64,000 bases of DNA from Ralstonia sp. 25mfcol4.1 (GTDB lineage Bacteria > Pseudomonadota > Gammaproteobacteria > Burkholderiales > Burkholderiaceae), in the NCBI RefSeq assembly GCF_900104095.1, contig NZ_FNJO01000019.1, forward strand, positions 46,750-110,749, given 5' to 3'. Positions 1 through 10,503 of this stretch are shown here, piece after piece. The notes under the pieces are model-generated. The model ran no database searches. It was not told where the DNA came from and saw only the letters and a list, made by a program, of their open reading frames with translations. Both the position numbers and the translations under genes were made by a program. Numbering within the stretch: position 1 is the first letter of the stretch; the number at the start of each line of letters is the position of its first letter.

Positions 1-56
1 CACATGTGACGCTGCGGATCCGGGAGGCGGCAGTGGCGGACTGAGATGTATCTTTT

Positions 57-83
57 CCCCTCTCCCGCTTTGTGGGAGAGGGA
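57..83. repeat. CT-rich palindromic repeat, copy 1
   Basis: Arms CCCTCTCCC (58-66) and GGGAGAGGG (74-82) form a perfect 9-bp stem with a 7-nt loop, just downstream of the chemoreceptor stop. Similar palindromes follow ahcY, the hydroxybutyryl-CoA dehydrogenase gene and livK. No T-run follows on the minus strand, so it is not a textbook terminator. Confidence 0.6.
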
Positions 84-92
84 GGCCGGCCG

Positions 93-1634
93 TCAGCCGC
101 GCATCTGGAACTGGCCCACCATGTCGCGCAGGCGGCCCGCTTGCTCGTCCAGCGATTGCGCGGCGGCGGCGGCTTCTTCCACCAGCGCGGCGTTCTGCTG
201 CGTCACCTGGTCCATCTGGCCCACGGCATGGCCCACCTGCTCGATGCCGGCGCTCTGTTCCTGCGACGCGGCCGAGATCTCGGCGATGATGTCCGACACG
301 CGCTTCACGGCCAGGCGGATGTCGGTCATGGTCTTGCCGACTTTCTCGGCCTGGCCGGAGCCCGTACGCACCGTATCGACCGATGCCTCGATCAGTTCCT
401 TGATTTCCTTGGCGGCGCTCGACGAACGCTGCGCCAGGCTGCGCACCTCGCCGGCCACCACGGCAAAGCCGCGGCCCTGTTCGCCGGCGCGCGCCGCTTC
501 CACGGCGGCGTTCAGCGCCAGGATGTTGGTCTGGAAGGCGATGCCCTCGATCAGGTTGGTGATCTCGGCAATACGCTCGCTGCTGCTGCTGATGGCGCCC
601 ATCGTGCCCACCATCTGCTGCACCGACTGGTTGCCATCGTCGGCCACCAGCGCGGCGTTCGACGCCAGCGACGATGCCTGAAGCGCGTTCTCGGCGTTCT
701 GTCGCACGGTGGCGGTGAGCTGTTCCATGCTCGACGCCGTTTCCTCCAGCGACGCGGCCTGCTCTTCGGTGCGCGACGACAGGTCGACGTTGCCGGCGGC
801 GATCTGCGCAGCGGCCACGCTGACCGAATCGGTGGATCGGCGCACTTCGCGCAGCGTGCCCGCCACGCGCTCGATCAGCGCGTTGAACGACTGGGCGGTG
901 TGGCCGATCTCGTCGAGACGGTCGACCGGCGCGCGGTGGTCAAGGTCGAGCGTCTTGCTGACGTGCTCCAGCGCGCCCTGGACTTCATCGAGACTGGTAC
1001 GGATACGCCGGTACAGCCCGAAAGCCAGGAAGGCGGTCAGCGCGATGGCGACCACGATCACGATCGTGAACACGCGCACGGACGTGTGGTACTGGGCCTT
1101 GTTGAATGCCACCGCCTGCTCGCCGAGCTTGGTGTTGTAGTCGAGATGCTCGTCCAGGGCCTTGCGCACTGCGGTTGACGCGACGTGCACCGGACCCGAC
1201 GTGATCATTTCCCGCGTGGCATCGAAATCGTTACTACGTGATTTTTCCAGGAACGCACCCAGGGTCTCGCGATAGGCCTTGATGGCCGCGCGATCGGCTT
1301 CCAGCATCTTGCGGTCGGTATCGTCCGAGATGTCTTCGCGCTCGTACTTGCTCAGCAGATCGTCGAAACGCTTGTTGGACCGGTCGAGCATGCCCTCGGC
1401 TTCGGTCTTGGCGCCGGCATCGGCGGTCATGGCGTGCCGGTAAAGCGAGACGCGGATGTTGGCCAGCGCGCCGCTGACATTGTTGAGATCGCGCACGCTC
1501 GTCAGCGTGTTGTCGTTGAAGTATTCGAACCGGTCTTCGGCCTTGGACAGTTGCCAGATACCGCCCAGGCCGACGAAGAGTAGCGCGAGCAATGCAAGGG
1601 ACAGCGTAAGAAGCAGACGTTTGCTGATATTCAT
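93..1634 (-). CDS. Methyl-accepting chemotaxis protein
   Basis: Transmembrane chemoreceptor of 513 aa. I chose the ATG at 1634 because the protein then begins with a short basic n-region and TM1 (residues about 6-28); the longer frame adds 32 implausible residues. A periplasmic helical sensor of four-helix-bundle type follows (about 30-185), then TM2 (188-208), a HAMP domain (about 208-260) and the cytoplasmic signalling hairpin. The conserved tip that contacts CheA and CheW lies near residues 365-403 (IAFQTNILALNAAVEAARAG). It ends without a CheR-tethering pentapeptide. The ligand cannot be told from sequence. It stands alone, with no che genes nearby; the gene upstream is an unrelated acyl-CoA dehydrogenase on the same strand, 179 bp away. 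Confidence 0.93.
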   Translation of the reverse strand: MNISKRLLLTLSLALLALLFVGLGGIWQLSKAEDRFEYFNDNTLTSVRDLNNVSGALANIRVSLYRHAMTADAGAKTEAEGMLDRSNKRFDDLLSKYEREDISDDTDRKMLEADRAAIKAYRETLGAFLEKSRSNDFDATREMITSGPVHVASTAVRKALDEHLDYNTKLGEQAVAFNKAQYHTSVRVFTIVIVVAIALTAFLAFGLYRRIRTSLDEVQGALEHVSKTLDLDHRAPVDRLDEIGHTAQSFNALIERVAGTLREVRRSTDSVSVAAAQIAAGNVDLSSRTEEQAASLEETASSMEQLTATVRQNAENALQASSLASNAALVADDGNQSVQQMVGTMGAISSSSERIAEITNLIEGIAFQTNILALNAAVEAARAGEQGRGFAVVAGEVRSLAQRSSSAAKEIKELIEASVDTVRTGSGQAEKVGKTMTDIRLAVKRVSDIIAEISAASQEQSAGIEQVGHAVGQMDQVTQQNAALVEEAAAAAQSLDEQAGRLRDMVGQFQMRG

Positions 1635-1813
1635 GGGGTGGCTTGGCGGCCACGTTACTTGGCGTGGACCGTCCGTTGTGACGACGACTTGGAAGGTTTT
1701 CGCAGGCGGGCCGGGAGCCCGTCGCCACAACGTTTACGGCAGGTGCCATATCCCCTGAAGGTGGGGATACTGCAAGGCAGCATGCAATGTGCGATGTCCG
1801 CACACTATGAGTA

Positions 1814-3508
1814 TCAGTCCGGCCAGGCGCGCCGGGTGACGCGGACCAAAGTAGCGATATCGGCATCCAGCGTGCCGAACACGCGGCCATGCTGGCGGCC
1901 CAGGCGGCTGGCCACGAACTGTTCGGCCGACTCCAGGTGGGCGTGGGCGATCATCAGCGCGGCCTGCGCGGTGAGCACCAGGCCCTGCGCAAACCGGCGG
2001 GCGCTGGCTTCGAGCGTCTCCGCCGGGCCATGCAGCATTGCCTGAAGGGAGGCAAGCTCCGCGCGTACCATGGCGTGGCCGTTCGAGAGCCGTGCCAGGT
2101 CCTGCAGGATGCGGATGCCATCGTCGGGATTGCGCTGCAGCGCGCGTAGCACGTCCAGGCACATGATGTTGCCCGAGCCTTCCCAGATCGAATTCACCGG
2201 CGCCTCGCGATAGAGTCGGGCCATCGGACCTTCCTCGACATAGCCATTGCCGCCCCAGACCTCCATCGCCTCTCCGGTGGCTTCGAGCGCACGTTTGCAG
2301 ATCCAGAACTTGGCGGCCGGCGTCATCACGCGCTTCCACGCGGCGGCCAACGGGTCCTGATCGGCATGCTCGAAGGCGTGGGCCAGCGCCATCATCATCT
2401 GCGTGGCGGCCTCCGATTCCAGCGCCAGATCGGCCAGCACGTTGCGCATCAGCGGCTGGTCGGCCAGCAGCCGGCCAAACGCCATGCGGTGGCGCGCGTG
2501 ATGCAGCGCCTGTACCAGCGCCGCACGCAGCAGCGCCGCGCTGCCGATCACGCAGTCGAGCCGGGTGTTGGTGGCCATCTCGATGATGGTGGGAATGCCG
2601 CGGCCTTCCTCGCCGATCAGGATGCCGGTGGCGCCCCGGAATTCCACCTCGCTGCTGGCATTGGACTTGTTCCCGAGCTTGTCCTTGAGGCGCTGGATCA
2701 GGATCGGATTCTTGCTGCCATCGTCACGGAAGCGCGGCACGAAGAAGCAGGACAGCGGGCCGTCGGCGGCGCCCATGCGCGCCACCACCAGGTGGGCATC
2801 GCACATCGGCGCCGAGAAAAACCACTTGTGGCCGGTCAGCGCATATTCGGCGCCACGGCCTTCGCCGCGCACCGGTATCGCGACGGTGGTATTGGCGCGG
2901 ACGTCCGAGCCGCCCTGTTTTTCGGTCATGCCCATGCCGATCATCACGGCGGTCTTGTCGCGCCAGGGCAGGTCGCGCGGATCGTGTTCGGTCGAGAACA
3001 GCCGTGCCTGCAGATCGCGATAGAGCGCCGGTTCCTTGCCGAGTACCGGGATGCTGGCAAACGTCATCGTGGTAGGGCAGAGCGAGCCGGATTCCACCTG
3101 GGCCTGCAGGAAATACCCGGCCGTGCGCGCCACCCAGGCGCCTTCGCGCGGCTGCGCGAAAGGCAGCGCCTGCAGTTGCTGGCTGCGCAGCAGGGCCAGC
3201 AGGTGATGCCAGGCGGGGTGGAACTGCACTTGGTCGATCCGTTCGCCGGTGCGGCTGTGGGTGTGCAGCGTCGGGGTCAGGCGGTTGGCATCGGCGGCCC
3301 ATGCCTGTACCTCCGGGTCGCCAAGCCGGGCGCCATAGCCTGACAGCGCGTCGGCATGCCACGTCCCGCCCAGCCGGTCCAGCGCGGCGCGCAGGCCGGG
3401 ATCGGTGTCGAACAGGTTGTAGCGGGCAAGGTCGGGCACCTGGTTGAAGACGCTGTGGGTCTCTGCGGCCTGCGCTTGATGAACGTCGGTGGCGGGTGTG
3501 GCGGACAT
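1814..3508 (-). CDS. AidB-like acyl-CoA dehydrogenase
   Basis: Flavin-dependent acyl-CoA dehydrogenase family protein of 564 aa, close to the size of E. coli AidB and longer than the usual 380-400 aa dehydrogenases. The FAD/substrate loop GMGMTEKQGGSDVRANTT is at about residues 191-208, and the AidB-type C-terminal stretch with GGNGY and NSIWEGSGNIMCLDVLR is at about 405-445. AidB binds DNA and FAD and is linked to alkylation damage; other members oxidise isovaleryl-CoA-like substrates, so the substrate is open. The ATG at 3508 is preceded by AGGAG at good spacing, which favours it over the longer frame. An 8-bp inverted repeat (3579-3586 and 3601-3608) lies upstream and could be an operator. 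There are no ada or alkA genes next to it. Confidence 0.88.
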   Translation of the reverse strand: MSATPATDVHQAQAAETHSVFNQVPDLARYNLFDTDPGLRAALDRLGGTWHADALSGYGARLGDPEVQAWAADANRLTPTLHTHSRTGERIDQVQFHPAWHHLLALLRSQQLQALPFAQPREGAWVARTAGYFLQAQVESGSLCPTTMTFASIPVLGKEPALYRDLQARLFSTEHDPRDLPWRDKTAVMIGMGMTEKQGGSDVRANTTVAIPVRGEGRGAEYALTGHKWFFSAPMCDAHLVVARMGAADGPLSCFFVPRFRDDGSKNPILIQRLKDKLGNKSNASSEVEFRGATGILIGEEGRGIPTIIEMATNTRLDCVIGSAALLRAALVQALHHARHRMAFGRLLADQPLMRNVLADLALESEAATQMMMALAHAFEHADQDPLAAAWKRVMTPAAKFWICKRALEATGEAMEVWGGNGYVEEGPMARLYREAPVNSIWEGSGNIMCLDVLRALQRNPDDGIRILQDLARLSNGHAMVRAELASLQAMLHGPAETLEASARRFAQGLVLTAQAALMIAHAHLESAEQFVASRLGRQHGRVFGTLDADIATLVRVTRRAWPD

Positions 3509-3578
3509 GGCATCTCCTGGGCGGCAATGCTTCTCGGCACTTCGGCGGGCTGCGGCCATGGTACGGCAACTTCCCCGT

Positions 3579-3608
3579 TCGGAATGCTGCAGGGCACCAT
3601 CATTCCGA
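3579..3608. promoter_or_regulatory. Inverted repeat upstream of the AidB-like gene
   Basis: TCGGAATG (3579-3586) and CATTCCGA (3601-3608) form a perfect 8-bp inverted repeat, half-site centres 22 bp apart. It lies 70-100 bp upstream of the AidB-like start and before the TPP riboswitch promoter on the other strand. The two-turn spacing suits a dimeric repressor. The regulator is unknown. Confidence 0.35.
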
Positions 3609-3664
3609 TACCGTGAAGCACGACAGCTGGAACCGAATTTCGGGTGGCGCGGGGGCGGGGCTTG

Positions 3665-3673
3665 TGCTTAAAT
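3665..3673 (+). promoter_or_regulatory. Extended -10 promoter of the thi operon
   Basis: TGC followed by TTAAAT (3668-3673) is an extended -10 element. The predicted start near 3680 lies just before the TPP aptamer. I see no good -35 hexamer. Confidence 0.4.
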
Positions 3674-3687
3674 TCACCCCGTTGGAT

Positions 3688-3772
3688 GAAACAGGGGTGC
3701 CGTCCGGATGGGCCGGGCGCGCTGAGAGAGTCCCTTCGAACCCGATCCGGCTAGTACCGGCGTGGGAAGTTT
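3688..3772 (+). ncRNA. TPP riboswitch (THI element)
   Basis: The conserved aptamer strings are present in order: ACAGGGGTGC (3691-3700), GCTGAGAGAG (3721-3730), GAACCCGATCCGGCTAGTACC (split across 3738-3758) and CGTGGGAAG (3761-3769). Together they form the two-arm TPP-binding fold. It lies 140 bp upstream of thiC and should shut down the thiC-O-S-G-E operon when thiamine pyrophosphate is abundant. About 137 nt separate the aptamer from the thiC start, enough for an expression platform; I cannot tell whether it acts on transcription or translation. Confidence 0.95.
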
Positions 3773-3909
3773 CACAAAAACCGATTTGCCTCTTGTCCCG
3801 CGGGAAAGCCGCTTTTGCCGCAACGGGACGCCGCCGCCGGCCATGCCGCGCAGGCCGGCTCACAGGGCTCCTGGTTTCGTCCATCCCCGCAAGAGAGAGG
3901 ACGACACCC

Positions 3910-5787
<1,878 letters not shown>

Positions 5788-5949
5788 GCGTTGTCTTGCA
5801 GGACGGGCGGCCGCCCACGCGGCGCCGCCCGGCAGTACCGTAGCACCCAGAGTTCCGCGCGCGGCGCCCCCACGCGGCGCGGCGGTATTCATCCAACCGG
5901 AGGCCGGTCGGCGCCACTTACCTGGCCAAGGCCGCCGGCATACAAGCCC

Positions 5950-7158
5950 ATGACAGCAGTACAGTCCTTCGATGTCGCCATTCTCGGCGCCGGCCTGGCC
6001 GGGCGGATTTCCGCCTGGCTGCTGGTGCGTGCCGGTGCCCGCGTGGCGCTGGTGGAGCGTGGCGGCCCCGACGGCAGCGGCTCGGCCGCGCATGTGGCCG
6101 CGGCCATGCTGGCGCCGCTGGCCGAATCGGCCATCGCCGAACGGCGCATCGTCGACCTTGGCATCGCCAGCGTCGACCTCTGGCGCACCTGGATCCAGGA
6201 ACTGCCCGAGCCCGTGTTCTTCCAGGAGGATGGCACGCTGGTGGTCTGGCATGCGCGGGACCGCAGCGAGGTGTCCCTGTTCACCAGCCGCATGCGCGCG
6301 GTAGCCCCGCCAGAACTGGTACAGGCGCGCCTGCGCACGCTGGACGGCAAGGGCGTGGCCGAGGTGGAACCCGAACTGGCCGGACGCTTCCCGCAGGGCC
6401 TGCTGCTGCAGGGCGAAGGCCAGCTCGACAATCGTGGCGCGCTGCGGGCCCTGCTCCACTGTGCGATGGACGAAGGGCTGCACTGCGTGTGGGAGGCCGG
6501 CGAGATCGACGCCGAATCGCTGCCATCGCTGGGCATCAAGGCCGACGTGGTGCTCGATTGCCGCGGCCTGGGCGCCCGCGGCGCCTGGATGGACCGCGAC
6601 GCGCAGGGCAACCCCGTGCCCGGCCTGCGTGGCCTGCGCGGCGAAGTGGTGCGCGTGCATGCGCCCGACGTGAAGCTGCACCGGCCGGTGCGCCTGCTGC
6701 ATCCGCGCTACCCGATCTACATCGCACCGAAGCCGAACGACCTGTACGTGATCGGCGCCACCGAAATCGAAAGCGAAGACGATTCGCCGATGAGCGTGCG
6801 CTCCGCGCTGGAACTGCTGTCGGCCGCGCACTCGCTGCATCCCGCCTTCGGCGAGGCGCGGGTGCTGGAACTGAACGTGCAGCGCCGCCCGACGCGCCCC
6901 GACCACCTGCCGTCCATCCGCGTGGACCAGCGTGCGCGCGTGGTGCGCATCAACGGGCTGTATCGCCATGGCTGGCTGATCGCGCCGGCCGTGACGGAAG
7001 CCGCCTGCCACGTGGTACGTGCCCTGCTCAACGACGATCCCGCCGCCTACGCCGTGCCGTCCGCGCTGCGCTGGCCCGGCATGATCCAGCAGGTGCGCGA
7101 GGTGGTCTGCCCCGCGCCGAGCGTGGTCGTCAGCCCCGGCGGCGGCACGCTGCATTAA
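5950..7158 (+). CDS. thiO: FAD-dependent glycine oxidase ThiO
   Basis: 402-aa DAO-family flavoenzyme expected to oxidise glycine to the imine used by ThiG for thiazole synthesis in aerobes. The N-terminal Rossmann motif is G13-A-G15-L-A-G18, followed by E36 at the end of the second strand, where it binds the ADP ribose of FAD. The ATG at 5950 puts this motif at the normal distance from the N-terminus; the upstream open frame lies in the thiC-thiO spacer. The operon position between thiC and thiS supports the name over other D-amino-acid oxidases. Anaerobes use ThiH instead, and no thiH is present here. Confidence 0.92.
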   Translation: MTAVQSFDVAILGAGLAGRISAWLLVRAGARVALVERGGPDGSGSAAHVAAAMLAPLAESAIAERRIVDLGIASVDLWRTWIQELPEPVFFQEDGTLVVWHARDRSEVSLFTSRMRAVAPPELVQARLRTLDGKGVAEVEPELAGRFPQGLLLQGEGQLDNRGALRALLHCAMDEGLHCVWEAGEIDAESLPSLGIKADVVLDCRGLGARGAWMDRDAQGNPVPGLRGLRGEVVRVHAPDVKLHRPVRLLHPRYPIYIAPKPNDLYVIGATEIESEDDSPMSVRSALELLSAAHSLHPAFGEARVLELNVQRRPTRPDHLPSIRVDQRARVVRINGLYRHGWLIAPAVTEAACHVVRALLNDDPAAYAVPSALRWPGMIQQVREVVCPAPSVVVSPGGGTLH

Positions 7159-7170
7159 CCGATAACCATC

Positions 7171-7368
7171 ATGCAAATCCTGCTCAATGGCCAACCGCTC
7201 GACGTGCCGGACGCCGCCACGCTGGCCGACGCCGTGACGGCGGCAGCCATCGCGCCGCCGTTCGCCGCCGCGGTGAACGGCCAGTTCGTGCCGCGCGCCG
7301 CGCATGCGGCCACATCGCTCAATGCGGGCGACCAGATCGATCTCGTGCAACCGGTAACGGGCGGCTAA
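7171..7368 (+). CDS. thiS: Sulfur carrier protein ThiS
   Basis: 65-aa ubiquitin-fold protein that ends in the required Gly-Gly (VTGG). The terminal Gly is adenylated and thiocarboxylated so that ThiS can hand sulfur to ThiG. It starts 12 bp after thiO and ends 11 bp before thiG. A dedicated ThiF adenylyltransferase is not in this window and may be encoded elsewhere. Confidence 0.95.
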   Translation: MQILLNGQPLDVPDAATLADAVTAAAIAPPFAAAVNGQFVPRAAHAATSLNAGDQIDLVQPVTGG

Positions 7369-7379
7369 AGGGACCCTCC

Positions 7380-8228
7380 ATGACATTCGAACCTGCTGAA
7401 ACCCTGCGCGACCCGTTCGTGCTGTACGGCGAATCCTTCGATTCGCGCCTGCTGCTGGGCACCGCGCGCTATCCGTCGCCGGCCACGCTGCAGGCTGCCG
7501 TGGAGGCATCGCGCCCGGCCATGATTACCGTGGCCCTGCGCCGCCAGACCGCCATCGGCAGTGGCGACGGCCAGACGCTGGGCGGCGACACCTTCTGGCA
7601 GATGCTGCGCTCGCTGGGCGTGCCCGTGCTGCCCAACACCGCCGGCTGCTTCACCGCGCAGGAAGTCATCACCACGGCGATGATGGCGCGCGAGGTCTTC
7701 GAGACCGACTGGATCAAGCTCGAACTGATCGGCGACGACTACACGCTGCAGCCCGACACGCTGAACCTGCCCGCCGTGGCCGAGACGCTGATCAAGGAAG
7801 GCTTCAAGGTGCTGCCTTACTGCACCGAGGACCTGGTGCTGTGCCGCCGCCTGCTCGACGTGGGCTGCCAGGCGCTGATGCCCTGGGCGGCCCCGATCGG
7901 CACCGGCCGTGGCGCCGTGAATCCGCACGCCATGCGCACGCTGCGCGACCGGCTGCCCGACACGCCGCTGATCGTCGATGCCGGCCTGGGCCTGCCGTCG
8001 CACGCGGCGCAGGTGCTGGAGTGGGGCTACGACGGCGTGCTCTTGAACACCGCCGTGGCGCAGGCCGCGTACCCGGTGAACATGGCCCGCGCGTTCGCGC
8101 TGGCCGTGGACGCCGGCCGCACCGCCTACCTGGCCGGGCCGATGCCCGAGCGCGAAGTGGCGCAGGCCAGCACGCCGGTGGTCGGCATGCCGTTCTGGCA
8201 CGCCGAAGGCGCGGAGGATCGCGCATGA
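7380..8228 (+). CDS. thiG: Thiazole synthase ThiG
   Basis: 282-aa TIM-barrel enzyme that condenses deoxyxylulose 5-phosphate, the ThiO product and ThiS-borne sulfur into the thiazole phosphate. The N-terminal signature SRLLLGTARYPS is present, and the likely Schiff-base lysine is K113 in DWIKLELIGDD. The long frame that opens at 6489 is a shadow of thiO; the ATG at 7380 follows thiS by 11 bp after AAAGGGACC. The stop overlaps the thiE start (ATGA), which suggests translational coupling. Confidence 0.97.
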   Translation: MTFEPAETLRDPFVLYGESFDSRLLLGTARYPSPATLQAAVEASRPAMITVALRRQTAIGSGDGQTLGGDTFWQMLRSLGVPVLPNTAGCFTAQEVITTAMMAREVFETDWIKLELIGDDYTLQPDTLNLPAVAETLIKEGFKVLPYCTEDLVLCRRLLDVGCQALMPWAAPIGTGRGAVNPHAMRTLRDRLPDTPLIVDAGLGLPSHAAQVLEWGYDGVLLNTAVAQAAYPVNMARAFALAVDAGRTAYLAGPMPEREVAQASTPVVGMPFWHAEGAEDRA

Positions 8229-9355
8229 CGCGCCAGGGTGTTGCCGCGGCCATCGATGCCGCACTGTTTGAGGACGTGATGCGGCGCTTTGCCGCGATGT
8301 TCGGCCGCGACGAATCGCCCTGGCAGGTGTGGCCGCTGGCCAATGCACCGGCCACGCTGGGCCGTCACGACGTGGTGCTGTCGGACGGCGAAGCGGCCGC
8401 CGACATCATCGACCGCGTGGCGGCGGCCAATGCCGTACTGATCGTGTCTGAGCGCGAAGGCGGCCGCTGGATCGACACGGTGCGCTCGTGGATGGGCACC
8501 TGGGTGCTCGATTCGCACGCCGACGATGACACCGCGCACTCGCCGGGTTTCGTGGCGGTGCTGACGGCGGCGCTGTCGCTGCATTTTCCCGCGCACGACG
8601 CGCTGTGCATCGCCCGCGCCTGGGAGCCGGGCAGCACCGCGTGGCCCGGCGATTTCGCGCGCTTCCCACGCGTGCGCCATGCCGCGCTGGTGTCGCCCGA
8701 CCAGCCGGCGCCAGCCTTTGCGCCGTGTCCGCCCGATCTGGGCCTGTATGCGGTCATGCCGACCGCCGACTGGATCGAGCAGCTCGTGCCGCTGCAGGTG
8801 CCCACCGTGCAGCTGCGCTTCAAGTCGGCCGACGCGGCCGAGGTGAAAGCCGAAGTGGTGCGGGCGGCCAACGCCGCAAAGGGTTCGAAGTCGCGCCTGT
8901 TCATCAATGACCATTGGCGCGTGGCGATCGACCATCACGCGGCCTGCGGCGGAGACAGCGGCATCTATGGCATCCATCTGGGCCAGGAAGACCTGGACGA
9001 GGCTGACCTCGATGTCATCCGCGCCTCGGGTCTGCGCCTGGGCGTGTCGACGCACGGCTACGCCGAGATGCTGCGCGTGGCGGCGATCCAGCCCAGTTAC
9101 CTGGCGCTGGGCGCGATTTTCCCGACCACGACCAAGGTCATGCCGACCCAGCCGCAAGGCATGGGCCGCTTCCAGTCGTATGTGACCCTGATGAAGCCGG
9201 TGATTCCGTCGCTGGTGGGCATCGGCGGGGTGAACGCCGGCAATATGCGCGAAGTGCTCGATGTCGGCGTGGGCAGCGCCGCCGTGGTGCGCGCCATCAC
9301 CGAGGCCACCGATGTGCCGGCGGCGGTGGCGGGGCTTAATGCCTTGTTTGCCTGA
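8225..9355 (+). CDS. thiE: Thiamine-phosphate synthase ThiE with extra N-terminal domain
   Basis: Joins the pyrimidine and thiazole halves into thiamine phosphate. The C-terminal part (about residues 175-376) is a complete ThiE barrel, with motifs VQLRFK, LFINDHWR, GIHLGQEDL, GVSTHG, ALGAIFPTTTK and GIGG. The protein is 376 aa against about 210 for E. coli ThiE. The extra N-terminal 150-170 residues include a stretch (SPGFVAVLTAALSLHFPAHD and the following residues) that resembles the end of the ThiD kinase fold but lacks its GTGC anion hole. That is inference from pattern, not a search result. It overlaps thiG by 4 bp and is the last gene of the operon. Confidence 0.93.
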   Translation: MTRQGVAAAIDAALFEDVMRRFAAMFGRDESPWQVWPLANAPATLGRHDVVLSDGEAAADIIDRVAAANAVLIVSEREGGRWIDTVRSWMGTWVLDSHADDDTAHSPGFVAVLTAALSLHFPAHDALCIARAWEPGSTAWPGDFARFPRVRHAALVSPDQPAPAFAPCPPDLGLYAVMPTADWIEQLVPLQVPTVQLRFKSADAAEVKAEVVRAANAAKGSKSRLFINDHWRVAIDHHAACGGDSGIYGIHLGQEDLDEADLDVIRASGLRLGVSTHGYAEMLRVAAIQPSYLALGAIFPTTTKVMPTQPQGMGRFQSYVTLMKPVIPSLVGIGGVNAGNMREVLDVGVGSAAVVRAITEATDVPAAVAGLNALFA

Positions 9356-9380
9356 TGGTCGCTGGCTGAACGGTTTTAAC

Positions 9381-9408
9381 CGCTCCCCCAAACTGCTCTG
9401 AGGGAGCG
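9381..9408. repeat. Hairpin after the thi operon
   Basis: CGCTCCC (9381-9387) pairs with GGGAGCG (9402-9408) about 25 bp past the thiE stop. No T-run follows; GGGGAGAGGG occurs further on (about 9445-9455), so this may be a degenerate copy of the CT-rich palindromic repeat. It may act as a 3' end or weak terminator. Confidence 0.35.
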
Positions 9409-9557
9409 AACCGCCGGCGCTTGATCCATGGCGGGACAGGGGCCGGGGAGAGGGCCGGCGTATCAGGAACTCACAGTTTGGGCGCTGACCGGCCACCCCG
9501 GCTGGTCGCGACCGGACAATCCGCATATCCTCTCCATCCAGTCACCAATGGATAGAG

Positions 9558-9574
9558 GTTCCGCAGTACGGAAC
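9558..9574 (+). promoter_or_regulatory. Leader hairpin before the thioesterase gene
   Basis: GTTCCG (9558-9563), a 5-nt loop and CGGAAC (9569-9574) form a perfect small hairpin ending about 10 bp before the AGAGGA ribosome-binding site. A looser inverted repeat (ATCCA/TGGAT) lies just upstream. It could affect initiation or be an operator. Confidence 0.3.
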
Positions 9575-9598
9575 GGAACCCGCAGAGAGGAAACAGCA

Positions 9599-10033
9599 GT
9601 GAACGAGATCATCCCCGCCGCCCCGGGCACCCCGGACAAGCCCTATTTCGGTATCGAGATTCCGCTGATGCGCCTGCTGGGCCTGCAGCCGGTGCATATG
9701 GAGGAAGGGCTATGCCGTACGCGCCTGCCGGCCAGCCCGAACGTGGTGAACAGCCGTGGTGACGTGCATGGCGGCACGCTGATGGCCGTGCTGGACTTCA
9801 CGCTGAGCGGCGCGGCGCGCTCGCATGCCCCGTTGGACGTGGGCGTGATCACGATCGACATGTCCACGCATTTCCTGGCCGCCGCGCGCGGCGAGCTGAC
9901 GTTCGAGGCGCGCATCCTGCGCCGGGGCGCCAAGATTGCCTTCTGCGAGGGCGAGGCCCGCGACGCATCGGGCACCGTCTGCTGCGTGGCCCGCGCGTCG
10001 TTCAAGCTGGTGCAGCTGGCCGGCGGCAACTAG
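9599..10033 (+). CDS. PaaI-family acyl-CoA thioesterase
   Basis: 144-aa single hotdog-fold protein. The family signature VVNSRGDVHGGTLMAVLD is at about residues 46-63; HGG and the following acidic residue form the thioesterase active site at the dimer interface. The start is GTG at 9599, with AGAGGAA 8 bp upstream; the in-frame ATG codons further upstream have no ribosome-binding site and would add a low-quality 57-residue extension. Its stop overlaps the stop of the convergent PGDYG gene by 4 bp. The substrate is unknown; PaaI homologues hydrolyse aromatic or medium-chain acyl-CoAs. Confidence 0.88.
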   Translation: MNEIIPAAPGTPDKPYFGIEIPLMRLLGLQPVHMEEGLCRTRLPASPNVVNSRGDVHGGTLMAVLDFTLSGAARSHAPLDVGVITIDMSTHFLAAARGELTFEARILRRGAKIAFCEGEARDASGTVCCVARASFKLVQLAGGN

Positions 10034-10485
10034 GCGTCCGGCCCGTCCGCAGGGCCTTCCGTAGGGCGATAGACCGCCACGAACCTCGCGCGCTCGGTGA
10101 TGCCATAGTCGCCGGGCGCGTATTGCATCAGCCAGTCGCCCGGCTTGCCGGTCAGCACATCGCCGCCGGCCGAGCGCTCCAGCGCGAACGCGACCGGCAT
10201 TTCCTTGACCAGCACCGGCACCGGCTTGTTGCGATACGGGCCGGCCTCGCCGTGCGCGTTCGGCCCCACGGCCACATAGCGCGCGTCGAAACGCCCGCGC
10301 GACACCACCCAGCGGTCGCCGGTGGCGCCGGTCACGATGGCATCCGCGCGCTGATAGCGGTTCGGCCCCTCGCGGCTGATCAATTCACCGGGCTCGGCGG
10401 CAAACGCTACCTGCACGGTCTCGTCCTTCACGTACCAGCGCGCGGCGGGATCGTCGCGCAGGTCGATGTCTTTCAGGGTTTCCAT
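10030..10485 (-). CDS. PGDYG-domain protein of unknown function
   Basis: 151-aa soluble protein with the diagnostic string APGDYGITERARF near its C-terminus (about residues 124-136) and a duplicated feel: one half ends WVVSRGRFDARY, the other TERARFVAVY. There is no signal peptide or membrane segment. Homologues are common in Burkholderiales, but I know of no function. The ATG at 10485 gives the whole domain; only a weak purine run precedes it. It sits 18 bp downstream of thiD on the same strand and may share its transcript. Confidence 0.75.
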   Translation of the reverse strand: METLKDIDLRDDPAARWYVKDETVQVAFAAEPGELISREGPNRYQRADAIVTGATGDRWVVSRGRFDARYVAVGPNAHGEAGPYRNKPVPVLVKEMPVAFALERSAGGDVLTGKPGDWLMQYAPGDYGITERARFVAVYRPTEGPADGPDA

Positions 10486-10503
10486 GTCGAATCCAATGCC
10501 GTG

